Assembly (NCBI GenBank): GCA_904066235.2
Contig: CAJFCV020000005.1
Location: 10,473,501 to 10,537,500 of the forward strand
DNA length: 64,000 nucleotides
Origin: Bursaphelenchus xylophilus
Lineage: Eukaryota > Nematoda > Chromadorea > Rhabditida > Aphelenchoididae
Direction of reading: 5' to 3'
The notes under the pieces were generated by a model, which was given only the letters and a program-made list of their open reading frames with translations, did no database searches and had not been told where the DNA came from. Each line of letters starts with the position of its first letter. Position 1 is the first letter of the stretch. The translations under genes and the position numbers were made by a program. Shown here one piece after another: positions 33,901 to 45,950 of this stretch.

Positions 33901-34505
33901 GACCATTTTCGATACGTAAAAATGCTCATTATTTTTCCAACAGACTGATAAATCACTTCAGATCTTTTTCAAATTTTGCACAAAGCCGTCTAACATAGGT
34001 CACATAAGAAATCCCGAAAATTCTTGCTCGTACCTTGTAGAGGCTGCCAAGTTATTCAACGACCGTTTCCGGCCAAAGAGCGCGGAAAAGTTGGAGATTG
34101 GTCAGGAAGAAAAGCTCTTTTTTTTGTCCCGTGACAACTTCCGGTTACAATTTCCCACGATTCCAGCAAAGTTCTTGGAAAATTTCATGCGACAGATTTT
34201 GCGAAAATTCGACAGGATGCTCATTATTTTCCCGACAGACTAACAAGAACTTGTCTGGGAAATCAATGATTTTTTTCAATTCAAATTGTCGATTTCTGGC
34301 TCAATTTCTAGGCGGTACCGTGTTCATCTACCTGTTCCTCAATCGAAGTATGAGGAATGAGATTCGCAACACCTTCCTGCCCAAATGTTTGACAAAACGA
34401 AAGGCCGTGACCACCACCACTACACCTTACAAGACCACACCCAATGTGAATATGACATTTTCGAGCAAAGACACAAACACCATGGGATCGGCTGTTATGT
34501 TCTAG
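30914..34505 (+). CDS. Serpentine chemoreceptor, class T (srt family)
   Basis: A seven-transmembrane G-protein-coupled receptor of the nematode srt class, expected in the membrane of chemosensory neurons; the ligand is unknown. Exons: 30914-31136, 31332-31699, 32611-32760, 33202-33331, 34312-34505 (TAG), giving 354 aa, normal for the family. Recognition rests on the N-terminal YNCS..W segment, the HGNTFCDHQELMYISG block (about residues 95-110), the NRCCD motif at the end of helix 3 (130-134), the FFDPFVGTP loop, and the helix-7 block WQSSHGG..IYLFLNRSMRNE. Helices lie near 31-54, 65-92, 105-130, 148-168, 205-226, 250-270 and 278-300. ATG 30914 is chosen because TTTCAG ends at 30913, as at a trans-splice site, and srt proteins begin near MExYY. 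Intron 3 begins GC (32761), a GC-AG intron with a CAG|GCAAGT donor. Introns 1, 2 and 4 hold B, F and C elements. No stop or frameshift is seen. Confidence 0.92.
31175..31311. mobile_element. Family B2 MITE in srt intron 1
   Basis: TTGTCGGGAAAATAATGAGC to CATTATTTTCCCGACAGACT; occupies most of the 195-base intron. Confidence 0.9.
31778..32064. mobile_element. Family F MITE in srt intron 2
   Basis: TACTAGTCGTTCCATAAGTT to CACTTTCTTGAACGACTTGT, directly followed by a B2 left half (32065-32130). Confidence 0.85.
33615..33877. mobile_element. Family C palindromic MITE in srt intron 4
   Basis: TACAGTGGCGGACTGATTCA to TAGATCAGGTCCGTCACTGTA. It sits inside an inverted pair: GGATTGTCGGGATTTCTTATGTGACC at 33590 and its complement near 34000. 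Confidence 0.85.
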
Positions 34506-35116
34506 CCCTCTTCTTTTCCACTTTTTTCTTCATTTTGTCTCAAAAAATCTCATTTTTAAACCCTTGCTATATCAAATGCACCCCCTTGTACACATCGCAA
34601 TAAGATTTGAACTACTAAAGCAATATTTTCGTCTCTATTTTTACCATTTTTGTCATTTGAATCCGTCAATTTTACGTGTTTTAGTTCAATATGCATGTAT
34701 ATATTGTACGTACTTCCCGTGTGGAATATTCAATGTTGAACTGAATTTAATGGCGCGGGGATAAAACGATGGGACCAGGGTTGAATAAACAGAGTATATA
34801 TTCTTCTATGCGGAAGCTTTTGGTGTGGTAGTGACATGATGTGATTCAGGAGATCGTCAAGTCGGTGAGATTGGAAGAATCGACCAATCGTTTGCTGTTT
34901 GTAAAGTAAATGGGGCTGAGGTAGTACAAACCCCCAATCCAGTTCATGATCCAGTACACACCCCATCATCCAATCTGAAACTTCCGAAAGCTTCAATGAA
35001 AGCTTCATGAGAAGGGATGTTGTAGCCGGCTTTGGACAACGGTTTCCTCTAAAATGTTGGGGGGGGGGGCTGATCTGAACTCGGAAAGCCCCAAGTAAAT
35101 GTCAAATAACATCCTA
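34506..35116. other. srt 3' flank, no further gene seen
   Basis: AT-rich 3' UTR candidate to about 34790, then single-copy DNA with an 11-base G run at 35062. Confidence 0.5.
34784..34789 (+). terminator. Possible poly(A) signal of the srt gene
   Basis: AATAAA lies 279 bases after the stop codon. The variant AATAAG near 34600 is closer and could be used instead. Confidence 0.3.
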
Positions 35117-35930
35117 TCAGACTGTCGAGGAAATAATGAGCACTACGTTGACGCGACCGGCGTTATTTTCCCGACAAACTAAGATCTCGGCCTTCCTTGA
35201 AAAGCGCGTGCTCAGACTTTTAGGAATTGATCCTTGACCCAAGTTGAGCGTGGGTACAGTGTTCAAAAAAACTGAGCATCGCATTTAGAGCAGTTCGCCG
35301 GATCGGCGAGAAAATGAATTGTGTCGCGGCAAAATCAAATTGCTTTTCCTGCATTTTTTTCAGCAAAGAACTCACAGAGAAAGTCTCATCAAAATCTAGG
35401 CGTGACGCTGTGCCGATCACGTCGCTGAAGCGAAAAACAATTTGATTTTGCCCCAATACAATTCACTTTTCCGGCAGCGATCCGATTTTCGACGTGACAG
35501 AACGCTCACTATTTTCCCGACAGACGCTGTTTCGTGATGAATTCGTCACAAACGTTACGGTAGAAGCTGTTCTTTGCTTTTGGAGGGCCTCAATGAGCAG
35601 CAGGCGGATTACTAATTGAAAGGATAAACAACATTTGCCGATGACCCGGAACGGAGGTCATGTGGGTGAGGAAATTCGGGCTAATTTTGGAACATTACTG
35701 GGCTACCGCGTCCTGGGAAGAGGGCCCGGAAGAAAAAGTTTTTGCACTATTGTTAAAGTGCAAAGTGTGAAACGTAATAAAAATGATGCCACTTTAAGAA
35801 TTTTCAAAATTTAAAAGTTCATATTGACTTGATATGAGCTTTTCAAAATTGGAAAATTTTAATTTTTCAATTTTGAAAAGTCGCTTAAAAGCGACAAGAA
35901 TATTTGTTGATAAGCCGCGAAATTATTACT

Positions 35931-36450
35931 ATCACTCTGTCGGGAAAATAATGAGAATAGTGTCGCCGTCGTCGAAAATGAAAACATTGTGTCGCGGCAA
36001 AATCAAATTGTTTTCACTTCAGCGACATGATCGGCGTAACGACATAGACATTGTGCTCATTATTTTCCCGACAGCCTGATATAGACCTGTCGCGAAAATA
36101 ATGTGGATTTGTCGGAGCAAACAATATCTCATCTCGTCGCAATCTCCAGCCGCAGCTAGCCATCGCAGAGCGATGAGGAGGGATTGCCGAGTCCACATAA
36201 ATTTCCCGACAGACTAAAACGCAAAATCAAATCGTTTCTCACTTCAGCGACGTGATTGGAAAAAACACATCAACATTTTGCTCATTATTTTCCCGACAGT
36301 CTCATACAAACCTGTCGGGAAAATAATGTGGATTTGTCGCAGCGAAAATAATGTGGATATATCGCCTCGTCGCAGTCGGGCCTCCAACCTATTGCAAAGC
36401 GTGTCGAGTCTTCATTATTTTCCCGACATATATAATTTCAGTCTGTCGGG
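35931..36450. mobile_element. Cluster of abutting B1/B2 elements
   Basis: B2 35931-36080, B1 36083-36216, a B2 right half ending 36302, B1 36307-36432, and a B1 left half from 36436. Successive ends lie 2-5 bases apart. Confidence 0.8.
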
Positions 36451-37262
36451 AAAATAACGTGGATTCTTTGCGCCTTGGAATCTCCGATCATCGCTTTGCG
36501 ATCGATTTGAAAATTAGCACAACTTGTTAATACATATGTCTTTCTATTTCTGGAACTACAAGTCAGACAAAGAAATTACCAAGTCATATATGACTTGAAC
36601 CCGCGTCGTTAAAGTTGATTGCCCACCCTACAACGGTTAATAACACCGTCGTTCATTCGGATTGCGAAATGAACCCGCGCTAAAGTGCGCGGCGAATTTG
36701 CGAAGGTTGTCATTATGTATAGGATATAAAGTGGCAAGAAGTGGGGGTTCTTTGAGATTCTCGAAGTTTCAACAGTTGTAAGAGCAATACTTGGAATTCA
36801 AGGAGAAACCGGTTCAAATATGACGCGTAGATGTTTTTTGGACATTAGAAAAGGTGTCTGCAAGAGGTGGGCGAGGTTTTTGGATCTTGCTTACTATTTG
36901 CGTACAGCGACAATTGAATCGCTACGGATTTTGTTTAGGTAAGCGAAACAAATAAAACAAAAAAAGGCCAAAAAATCTCGGGCATTTCTGCCAATCGCAA
37001 GCTAGAAATATCGCATATACCTCGGAAAACATTCAACAAAGAGCACCGTGAATTTTGCTTGTTGTCATGCGACAAGTTTTTTGCGAGGGGTCACGGTGCA
37101 AACAAAAGACTTTTTGGATCCAGTTTCAATTCCTAAAAAAATTTACTTGGAGATCGGTCAGATAGAAAAATTGTTTTTGGCCATATTTTTGATACATCGT
37201 TTCTTGCGGAAAAGGAACAGTACGGTAAACGCGGAGCGGCCAGAAAGAACAGCACTTTTTTG
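36451..37262. other. No supportable gene
   Basis: Diverged I-type words near 36980 and 37170 (TGGCCATATTTTTG..GTACGGTAAACGCGGA); the rest is single-copy. Confidence 0.4.
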
Positions 37263-37270
37263 GCCATAAC

Positions 37271-37621
37271 CAGAGGTTTCCACGGCTCCGGAGCCGGATA
37301 TTTTTGGTGCGACTCCGAGCCCAAAGTCTGAGCCAGGCTTCAGCGTTCAGAAAAGTAAAAATTTCATGATCTAAATTGCTTGAAAATTACTGGAAAGGAT
37401 GTGTTTCACACGATTTGGCTGCAAAAACGATGGGTGAATATTTTTATTTTCGGAAAAATATTTTTAAAAAATTTTTAGCATGGGAGCCGGGATTCGGAGC
37501 CGGAGGCCTTTTTAAAATTTTCATGGGAGCCAGGAGCCGGAGCTGCAAATTTGGTCCCGGCTCCTGCTCTGGGAGCTAAGAGCCGGAGCCGTAGCCGAAA
37601 TTTTGACCGTGGAAATCTCTG
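37271..37621. mobile_element. Family G hAT-like MITE inside an I element
   Basis: Ends CAGAGGTTTCCACGG and CCGTGGAAATCTCTG; target GCCATAAC duplicated (37263-37270, 37622-37629). The duplicated site is the TGGCCATAACTTTGC word of family I, whose halves continue on both sides. Confidence 0.9.
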
Positions 37622-38215
37622 GCCATAACTTTGCTAGTTTCGTTTGGAAAAAATTGAAATTTTTGTGGACACATTACCATATACGGTAAAAATAGGCATG
37701 AAACTTTTCACTCGAAAATTCGCAAAAAATATCACATTTTTTTCAAATTTTCGGTTAAAAAACTTGGTAATTTCTCCAAAGCGCAAGGTAAGACTGGCAT
37801 ATTTCTTAAAAAAAGATCATTCTAAATTTATGCAAAGTTTTATCAAGATCACTTGGCGTACTTCTCCTGTTCGCCACAACCCCACCCTTTATTCTACGAT
37901 ACAAACGGCACACCAATCCTCTCGTACTCGTTAGTCATAATCCCGACTTTGTTTATATCAATTTCCCTTACTGATGCGAGATTGAGCTGCTTAGCCAATG
38001 GCATCGTAGCCCAAATGCAATTAGCGCAAGCCAGATTAACGAAGGTCTTAGAACGTGGAGCAGACTTTAGTGGTCATCCTGTTGTCCTACTCACACAGAA
38101 ATCTCTTTTTTTTGTTTTTTGAGACCAAGTGTTGGTCTGCAAGTGTTGTTGTTGTCTCTTTCGACGAATTTCAAGATTTTCACGAGTCATTGTCGGGGAA
38201 GAATTGTGGCAAGTA

Positions 38216-38682
38216 TAGACATGGCTCGTCGGCCGGCCCGGGCCGAAAATCTCGGCCCGGCCCGTCGGCCTGAAGGGTTCCGGCCGGCCCGTTTCAAATT
38301 TTCCGTCGGCCCGGCCCGGCCCGTTCCAAATTTGCTTCGGCCCGGCCCGGGCCGGCCCATTGAAACGAAAGTCGCCCCAAGTCTAACTCCTTATGACCAA
38401 ATTTTTTTCTATCATCATGTAAATGGATAAATACTGTGTTCCATAACTATCTAAAAACAAAAATACCTTTAAAAAAACCAATTGTGTCTTGACATTTCGT
38501 TTATTTTCATTATCAAACCCAATTTTCGCTTCGAGATTCCGGATTTTAACTGTTCCGGGCCGGGCCGGGCCGAAACGCCGGCCCGGCCGACGGGCCGGAA
38601 ATGGTCCGGCCGGCCCGGCCGACTTGAAATCCGGCCGACGGGCCGAAATTTCGGCCCGTCCGCGGCCCGGGAGCCATGTCTA
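38216..38682. mobile_element. Family A-type hAT-like MITE with GGCAAGTA duplication
   Basis: Ends TAGACATGGCT and AGCCATGTCTA; GGCAAGTA on both sides (38208-38215, 38683-38690). GC-rich arms and an AT-rich core. It splits an F4-type element whose right part continues to 38865. Confidence 0.9.
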
Positions 38683-38879
38683 GGCAAGTACAAGGCCTTC
38701 CGGGAAGTTGCCGGGCTGGAGTCGATTGTAAACAAAACTTTGCACTGTGAAATTTTTTCGTTTTTGCACCGTGCAATAGGTTTTTCTCGGCTGTCGCTCG
38801 CACCCTGACTTTTTTCGCAAGGTGCAAACACCAAAAATCAGTCCGGCGACTTTCCGGGAGGACAATTATTTTTTTTTTC

Positions 38880-39552
38880 AAAAGTGCGTCGACTTTTTGT
38901 CGTGGGCCGCTGCAAAATGTTTCAAAAAGGATCGCACGTCAAACTGAGGGGTCCGGTGACCGGAATAGACTCTTCGCTATCGGTTTTTACACTTCGTTTT
39001 GATTTCCAGAGAAAGAGGGAAAAAAGACACGCAAAAGCGTACTCTCTCGCCCTAAAAATTCCCCATTTCTTCCACGACTTTTTTCGCGTCTTTTTTTGGC
39101 AGATTGCCTATCCGTTCACCGGACTTTTTTAGCTTATCTCAGTTTGACGTGGATCGTGTCGTTCGGAGACCGGGAAACTTGCACGTGTGCGGTGCGAAAA
39201 AAGGCTGAAGAAAATCTACGCACTTTCTGGGACGACTAGTACAGGGCACGTCAAACTGAGATAAGCTAAAACAGTCCGGTGAATGGATTGGAAATTTGCC
39301 AAAAAGACGCGAAAAAACGTTTTGTCGGGGAAGAAATGTGGAATTTTTGGGGCGAGAGAGTATGTTTTTGCGTGTCTTTTTTCTCTCTTTCTCTGCGAAA
39401 TAGACGAAGTGTAAAAACCGATAGCGAAGACTCTATGTCACCGGACTCCTCAGTTTGACGTGGATCGCGTCCTTCGGAGACCGGGAAACTTGCACGTGTG
39501 CGGTGCGAAAAAAGGCTGAAAAAAATCTACGCACTTTCTGGAACGACTAGTA
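38880..39552. repeat. F element carrying H, followed by a second H plus F tail
   Basis: H (minus orientation) at about 38942-39151, then an F tail (CGTGTGCGGTGCGAAAAAAG..GACGACTAGTA), then H (plus) at about 39247-39460, then the same F tail again to 39551. The ~90-base tails are nearly identical. Confidence 0.8.
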
Positions 39553-39553
39553 C

Positions 39554-39668
39554 TGGGTCTTTCAAGAAACGTGAAGGAAAGTCGGGATATTCCAAAACGA
39601 AGTCTCTACGCCACCTCCGCTGAAGGTTATAGCCTTCGACTTTGCTTCACGTTTCTTGAAAGACCCTG
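39554..39668. mobile_element. Small palindromic element N
   Basis: GGGTCTTTCAAGAAACGTGA and its complement TCACGTTTCTTGAAAGACCC bound 112 bases. No second copy was seen in the window. Confidence 0.7.
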
Positions 39669-40421
39669 TTTATATCCATCTCTGAAAATCTTATCTCCCG
39701 CTTACCAGGGCGAGCGGGAATATCCGAAGAACTTTTTTTCGGCCAAGAGACGGTTAAAGCGAAAGAAAAATTGTTGATATTTTTGCCAGTTTTGTACGGA
39801 AACATTAATTTTTTTGTAGCTACATTACACCCCACTGAAGAAGTACGTATGTATGAAACTTTTCATGAAAAGTTCACCGAATCTCAAAAAAAAACTCCAG
39901 AATGAAAATTGAATTTGCAAAAGTCAGTGTGCATCTGAGCGTCGCTCTTTGACCACTTCCCCCCAACAACCTTTTCAATGATTCCTGAAATTTACTTTAA
40001 AACGTATGTCATGAACTTTTAAACGTTCGAATGGTATACGAACCCCAAATACGTATAAGCCCGTACGAATTTAGAACAACCCCCATATCAGACCCCAATT
40101 TGTCACCTGCCATTTTGGAGAGACACATTCTATAGTCATAAGTGCCTACAATAAATAATTGACCGTTTGCAGGACTAAACATTGGCTCATAGACCAAATG
40201 TTTCGATTATTTCGAACTTTCGAATATATATTCGTTCGAAAAGTCGTTGAAATAATTTTAGGTTTTTGCACTGTGCGAAAAAAAGTCAGGGTGCAAGCGA
40301 CAGTGCACAGAAGCGTATTGGAAGAAATTGCACAGTGCAAAGTGAACTTTCGTTTTTTAACACATTTTGCACCGTGCATTGGATCCAAAAGCACCATTTC
40401 ACAGTGCATTTTGTTTTTTTT

Positions 40422-40820
40422 GGAAAAAGTTCCTTATTTTGGCCACAACAAAGGTACTCCGCGAACTGCGCCCAAGCTTGGGCACTAAAGTTAGGAAAAA
40501 CGCTTCGACCAAGCTGGCACTGAATTACTATAATAGCTTTATAGTTTTAAGGGTACCTACGAAGGCTGTAACGACTCATTTAGTTGCATACGGAGGCAAT
40601 AAGTTTAGTTCCGGACATGTTTCATCGTATAAAGTGTAAAATCACAGGCTGCAGCCGTTTTTGAAGGGTAAGGTGGTACGTAAAAAAAAAGGTACCGCAC
40701 TAACTAAATCCACTGTCCGGGCATTGACAACAATGAATTGAGCGTGCACGCTAAATTTGGGCTAATTCCGACCAGTTTCCGCAAAGTTATAAGTTGTGGC
40801 CAAGATAAGGAACTTTTACC
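40422..40820 (-). mobile_element. Family E element, inverted copy
   Basis: Reverse complement of 19818-20217, similar throughout with scattered changes; runs of T flank both ends. Confidence 0.85.
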
Positions 40821-41115
40821 TTTTTTTTGTTTTTTTGCCTTACGTCGCATGCGATTCCCATTTTTTTGCAACGGCAAATCACTGTTTTTCAGGCTGCGAC
40901 AGAATTCGGAGTCACGATAAAAAAGTTGTACCGCGGGAAAATCATTTTTTTTTCACTTCAGCGACGCGATTGGCACAGGACATTGTGCTCATTATTTTCC
41001 CGACAGACTGATATTGGCTTACTTGGGATTTTTTTCAGCGCTACATGCAGCACGCTATATATATATTTTTTATATTTTTGATGACTTTCTCATTATTTTC
41101 CCGACAGACTGATAA

Positions 41116-41707
41116 GTTGAAAATTACACCGTATTTTGACGAAAAATTCGACCATTGAGTATATAAACGCCTCATTTTCCACGGCGTATAATAATTTGTA
41201 ACGAGCAACTTTACAAGTTGCATCAACGTTAGGCTAAAATAGAGCTTCGTACAACGAAATGTTTCTATAAAATTTTTCTTTTTCCCTGCGATTTTCTGCA
41301 TAAATTTATGAGTGAAAATTGCCCAAGGGCTTTTTCTCAGAACTGTCAAATTCCATACAAGTCATCGTGGATACGGTAGGAATGAACCGCGAAAGAAGAA
41401 AGGCTATTATTGTTTTTGACGTATGAGAAGAATGCTCGGTACAAAACTTTTTTCTCATTGTAGTCGTCGTCATTGTTTGGACAATCACCTCATTACCTCA
41501 TTTACAAAGATGACATTGTCTACATAGACTTATAATAGACTTGTTTGGGTAGCTTTTAAGGTCGCAATTGTCGCAAAAATTCTACAAGGAAGCTATCTTT
41601 GAGTCGTCTTCATTACACTGTCAAAAAGGAGTTCAATTTTTTTTATTTATTTTGGCGGAAGCTGGCTGACTTCCTGGCTCAGCGATTCCTTATATCTGTC
41701 GAGATAA
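41116..41707. other. No supportable gene
   Basis: AT-rich single-copy sequence between B remnants; the short frames have no splice support. Confidence 0.4.
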
Positions 41708-42060
41708 CGTCAGTCTGTCGGGAAAATAACGGCGGATCGTCGCGCCTCGGAATCACCCATCAATTGCGACGGCAAGCCGCAGCTGGGGATTTGGTTCGTG
41801 ATAGCGGCGAGACGAGACATTTTGCTGCAATGACGCAACGTTATTTTCCCGAGAGACTGATACTAGTCCGTTCGTAAAGTCGCTGGAAAGAGTTTTCGGC
41901 GATATGCACTCCGCGAAACCGAAAGTTCACTTTGCACTGTGCAATTTTTGGCTTTTTGCACTGTGCAATAGGCTTTTTCGAGCTGTCGCGCGCACCCTAA
42001 GTTTTCCTGCACAGTGCACGTCGCCGAAATCATTCCAGCGACTTTACGAACGGACGAGTA
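41708..42060. mobile_element. B3 MITE joined end to end with F4 MITE
   Basis: B3 41708-41862 (TCAGTCTGTCGGGAAAATAA to CCCGAGAGACTGATA) shares its last TA with F4 41861-42060 (TACTAGTCCGTTCGTAAAGT to CTTTACGAACGGACGAGTA). The same pair, in the same order, recurs at 49781-50138. Confidence 0.85.
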
Positions 42061-42625
42061 GCGGCGGGCATCGCAACAAAGTGCACCAAATCCCCAGCCA
42101 CGGCTAGCCGTCGCAACGCGATGGCTAGCCGCATTAAAAGGCGCGAGAGGACGCCACTTTTTTCCCGACAGACTGACAGTATATGCTGGTCGTCAATTAA
42201 AAAAAATGTAGTCTCTCTGACTCAGAGACGGCGGCCATTTCCAAGAAGGAATAAAATCGGGCAGAGATCCGACCAAAGAGGATTTGCCTCTTTGACCGCT
42301 CTCCGGGATATCGCGGTTCCCTCGGATTTTTTTCAATAATTTTGTAATACATACAGTTAATGGCTTGCGTGGCTATTGCACAAAGCATATGATACAAATC
42401 AGACGTTACACTTCACGCACTCCAATTGAGGATAAGTGAAAATGCGGCGTCAAAACTACAGTGTTTTTGAAAGTTCGACGACAATTATGGGAGAGGTCAA
42501 TTTTTTGGATAGTAGCTGCGAGAAAATAATGATTGTTTTCGCTACGGGACCAAAAAAATTTTTCGAGGAAAAAATTGACGTCTTTTTTGAAAATTATCTC
42601 TTGTTACCGACTTCCCAAAAAGAGA

Positions 42626-43022
42626 TTGCCACGGCTCCGGAGCCGGGGCCGCTCAGAGCCGGAGCCGGAAATTTCGGGTGCGGCTCCGGCTCCCAAGCCC
42701 GAAGTCTGAGCCAGGCTTCTCAGCGTTCAGAAAAGTAAAAATTTCATGATCTTGTTGAAGCAAATTGCTTGAAAAATACTGGGAAGGGTGTGTTGCGTAC
42801 GAAAACGTTGACTGTATGATCTCTGGCACTAAGAAATTTTACTTCTTGGAAAAATGTTTAAGAAAAATTTTTACACAGGAGCCGGGGTTACGGAGCCGGA
42901 GACATCTTTTAAATTTTGCATGGAGCCGGGAGCCGGAGCCGCAGCTGCAAATTTCGCCTCGGCTCCGGCTCTGGGAGCTAAGAGCCGGAGTTGGAGCCGA
43001 AATTTTGACTGTGGCAATCTCT
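42626..43022. mobile_element. Family G hAT-like element
   Basis: AGAGATTGCCACGGCTCCGG to GACTGTGGCAATCTCTG. GGAGCCGGAGCC-rich arms surround an AT-rich core. No target duplication is preserved. Confidence 0.8.
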
Positions 43023-43245
43023 GTTGATATTTTTTCTCTGTCGCACAGTGCATTTCGAACCATTTCCATGCTTGTCGCCAACGCACAGTGCATTTTCCTT
43101 TTTCGCACAGTGCAAGCCTCCAAAAATGCGATCTTTCGATGCACAGTGCGAAAACCAAAAAAATGTGAAATGCACAGTGCAAGAGGGCGCGAGTCTTGTG
43201 CACGGTGCGGATGGCGACAAAAATGAACTTGATGAAAATACTACA
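43023..43245. mobile_element. F2-type element fragment
   Basis: Several GCACAGTGC words and the F2-like end ATGAAAATACTAC; the left end is lost at the G element boundary. Confidence 0.6.
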
Positions 43246-43925
43246 GTAAAAAATGATCTTTTTATAGAATAGAGTCAACTTCAAGTGTTTTTATTTATTT
43301 ATATACCCAAAAAAGGATTGTTTTCGTTCCGGGACCAACTAAAAATTATGTTTTTTCCAAAAAATTACAAGTTTTTTTTTATTTTTCCGTGGCAAATGCC
43401 AAAGACGTGCAGTTTAACGCAAAAACAATCCTGAAGTGGGCGGAAAAATAAAAAAAAAACCCGGGCTGTAAAACGGTTCTGGCTTGTCGTTTGGAGTGCC
43501 TTTTTCCTGCAACCGAGACGGATATAAACCTGAACTGTCCTGTTTTTTGTACCGAGTGAACGTGAATTCGAGCAGAACACTTTTTGTTATTGTAGGTGAA
43601 CGTCTTGGAGGCAAAATTACGGTCCAATCGCATTACTATAGAAGGGCTTTCGTCGAGGAAATGTGTTCAGTTTAATGAGCCTAGTCTTGTTTACGTTATT
43701 ATCGTTATTATCGATGGTTTATACCAGTTTTGGCGCAAGATTTTGATGGGCTCTAAGTAGGGATAATAGCGACGGCTTAGGAAGACTTTGGATAAGAGCT
43801 TTCTCGGGCTTTCTATGTCGCAAAATGAACTATGAGGGAGCTCGAAAAACTCGCAACTTACAGTACTATACTAGTTCCATAAAGTGCGTAGACTTTCGTC
43901 GCAGCGCAAGGAACCTTGTGAGCGA
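43246..43925. other. No supportable gene
   Basis: Single-copy DNA; short frames on the minus strand at 43380-43630 have no splice or start support. Confidence 0.4.
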
Positions 43926-44575
43926 TACTCACAAGGAAATTATCCCAAGTGCGATGCTCAGATTTCCCTTAAATTTTGCACACACTTTGGGCATAGACTA
44001 AATATCAATTCCTCAAAGTTTTAGCTCGCGCTTCGAAGGCGCAGCCGAGATATTCAACGATCTTTGCCGCCGAGAGGGTACGGTAAACGCGGAAAGGGGT
44101 CAGAAGGAAAAACACTTTTTGGCCATAACTTTGCTAGTTTCGCGAGGAAAAATTGATTTCTTGTGGAAACATTACCTTTTACAGTAGAAATAGGGATGAA
44201 ACTTTTCGTGCCAAAATTCGACAAAAAGTCTCAAATTTTCGCCAACTTTCGATTTAAAAAATGTCGGTTGTTGCTGCAAAGGGCGAGCCAGAATTCTCGC
44301 ATTTGTCTTATAAGGGCTCGGCAAAATTTATTTTTTGTGGAAACATTACCCTCTATGGTAAACATAGTATGAAACTTTTCGTGCCGAAGCTCGGCAAAAA
44401 TGATAAAGTTTTCGCCGACTTTCGATCTAAAAAATCTCAGTTGTTTTTGCAAAGCGCGAGCTAGGATTCTCGCATATATTTTTGAAAAAATATTCGAAAT
44501 TTGTGCCAAGTTTCATTCAAAATCTGAGCGTCGCGCTTGGGGTACTTTCTCTGCCAGATTTCCTTTGAATTTTGA
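43926..44575. mobile_element. Family I element with internal duplication
   Basis: ACAAGGAAATTATCCCAAGT to CTTGGGGTACTTTCTCTG. The block GGAAACATTACC..ATGAAACTTTTCGTGCC occurs twice (44163 and 44337), making this copy about 200 bases longer. Confidence 0.75.
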
Positions 44576-44654
44576 ATTTTGTACACGCGCTCAACTTGGG
44601 CTACAAATCAATTCCTGAAAGTTTGAGAACGCGCTGTTCGAGGACGGCTGAGAT

Positions 44655-45172
44655 CACAGTTTGTCGGGAAAATAATAGGCATACTGTTGTTGTAGTTCTC
44701 AGCAGAGATTGCCACGGCTTCGGAGCCGGCTCTTGGCTCCGGCTCTGAGCGGCTCCGGCTCCGAGCCGGGAGCCGGAGCCGGAAATTTTGGGGTCGGCTC
44801 CGGCTCCCGAGCCCAAAGTCGGAGCCAGGCTTCCCAGCGGTCAGAAAAGTTAAAATTTTGTGATCTTGTTAACCCAAATTGCTTGAAAAAACACTGCGGA
44901 GGATGTCGCTTGACTGCAAAAACGTTGGCTATATGATCTCTGGCACTAATAACTTTTATTTTTGGAAAAATATTTTAAAAAAAAATATTTTGCATAGGAG
45001 CCGGGATTCGGAGCCGGAGGCCTTTTTAAATTTTGCACGGAGCCAAGAGCCGGAGCCGGAGCTGCAAATTTGGCCTCGGCTCCGGCTCTGGGAGCTAAGA
45101 GTCGGAGCCGAAATTTTGACCGTGGCAATCTCTGGTTCTCAGTAGTCATTATTTTCCCGACAGACTTATATC
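44655..45172. mobile_element. B2 MITE split by family G element
   Basis: B2 left 44655-44702 and right 45135-45172. G occupies 44703-45134 with perfect 15-bp ends (CAGAGATTGCCACGG) and duplicated target GTTCTCAG. Confidence 0.9.
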
Positions 45173-45950
45173 GTAAAATAAAAAAAACAGTTAGTTTTCT
45201 GGACCTTTTTTGAACATTCAAAAGTACGTTTTGACCGTATCTTTGCCAGTTTCTGGCGAAAAAAAAATAATTTTTTGTGGCAATATTGTCCTCTACGATA
45301 GAAATAGCCATGAAAATTTCTTGCTGAAATTCTCAAAAATGTGTCGCATTTTGCTAACTCTTAGCCAAAAAAATGCTATTTTTAGCATTAATTCGCAGAG
45401 GGACAGTAAAAATGGTCAAAGATTCATGTGCCTCTGACCCTTTGCGTTGGAACTTTTCAACTCGACGATCACTTCGCTCGGATACTAAACGTAATTCTCT
45501 AAATACTAATTACTGTGTCCTACAAACCAACTTCAATGACCAGCCATTAATAAAAGTGCATGGCCCCGAATTAATTGTTCAAGGCTTCGAAATGAGGCCT
45601 TGAGAACCCCACGTTCTCGACGTGGGATGAGTGCAGTTGCATGCAATTTTCCGTGATAAAATTAAATACCGCCCGTCTGTCGAGAATACATAATATATAT
45701 TACAGAACCAGCTGACAACACTCGTCTGAACTGACGTCCCATCAAACTTTGGTCCAAGCTTTGTTGTCTGAACATCGTTTGTTTTAATTATTCCATTAGC
45801 AGAAGGAGTGCTCAAAGTGTGACGCACCAAATGTCAAAAATGGATGGAGGGGGGCTTTCAAGTTGTTTTTTTGTCTCAATTCATGTCAACGATACTATAG
45901 ATCGCGTCGGTTCATCGCTGTGTGTATGTGGGAGGCTAAGAGAAGGTTTA
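45173..45950. other. No supportable gene
   Basis: 45190-45420 has diverged I-type words (CCAGTTTCTGGCGAAAAAAA, ATAGAAATAGCCATGAAA); the rest is single-copy. Confidence 0.4.
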
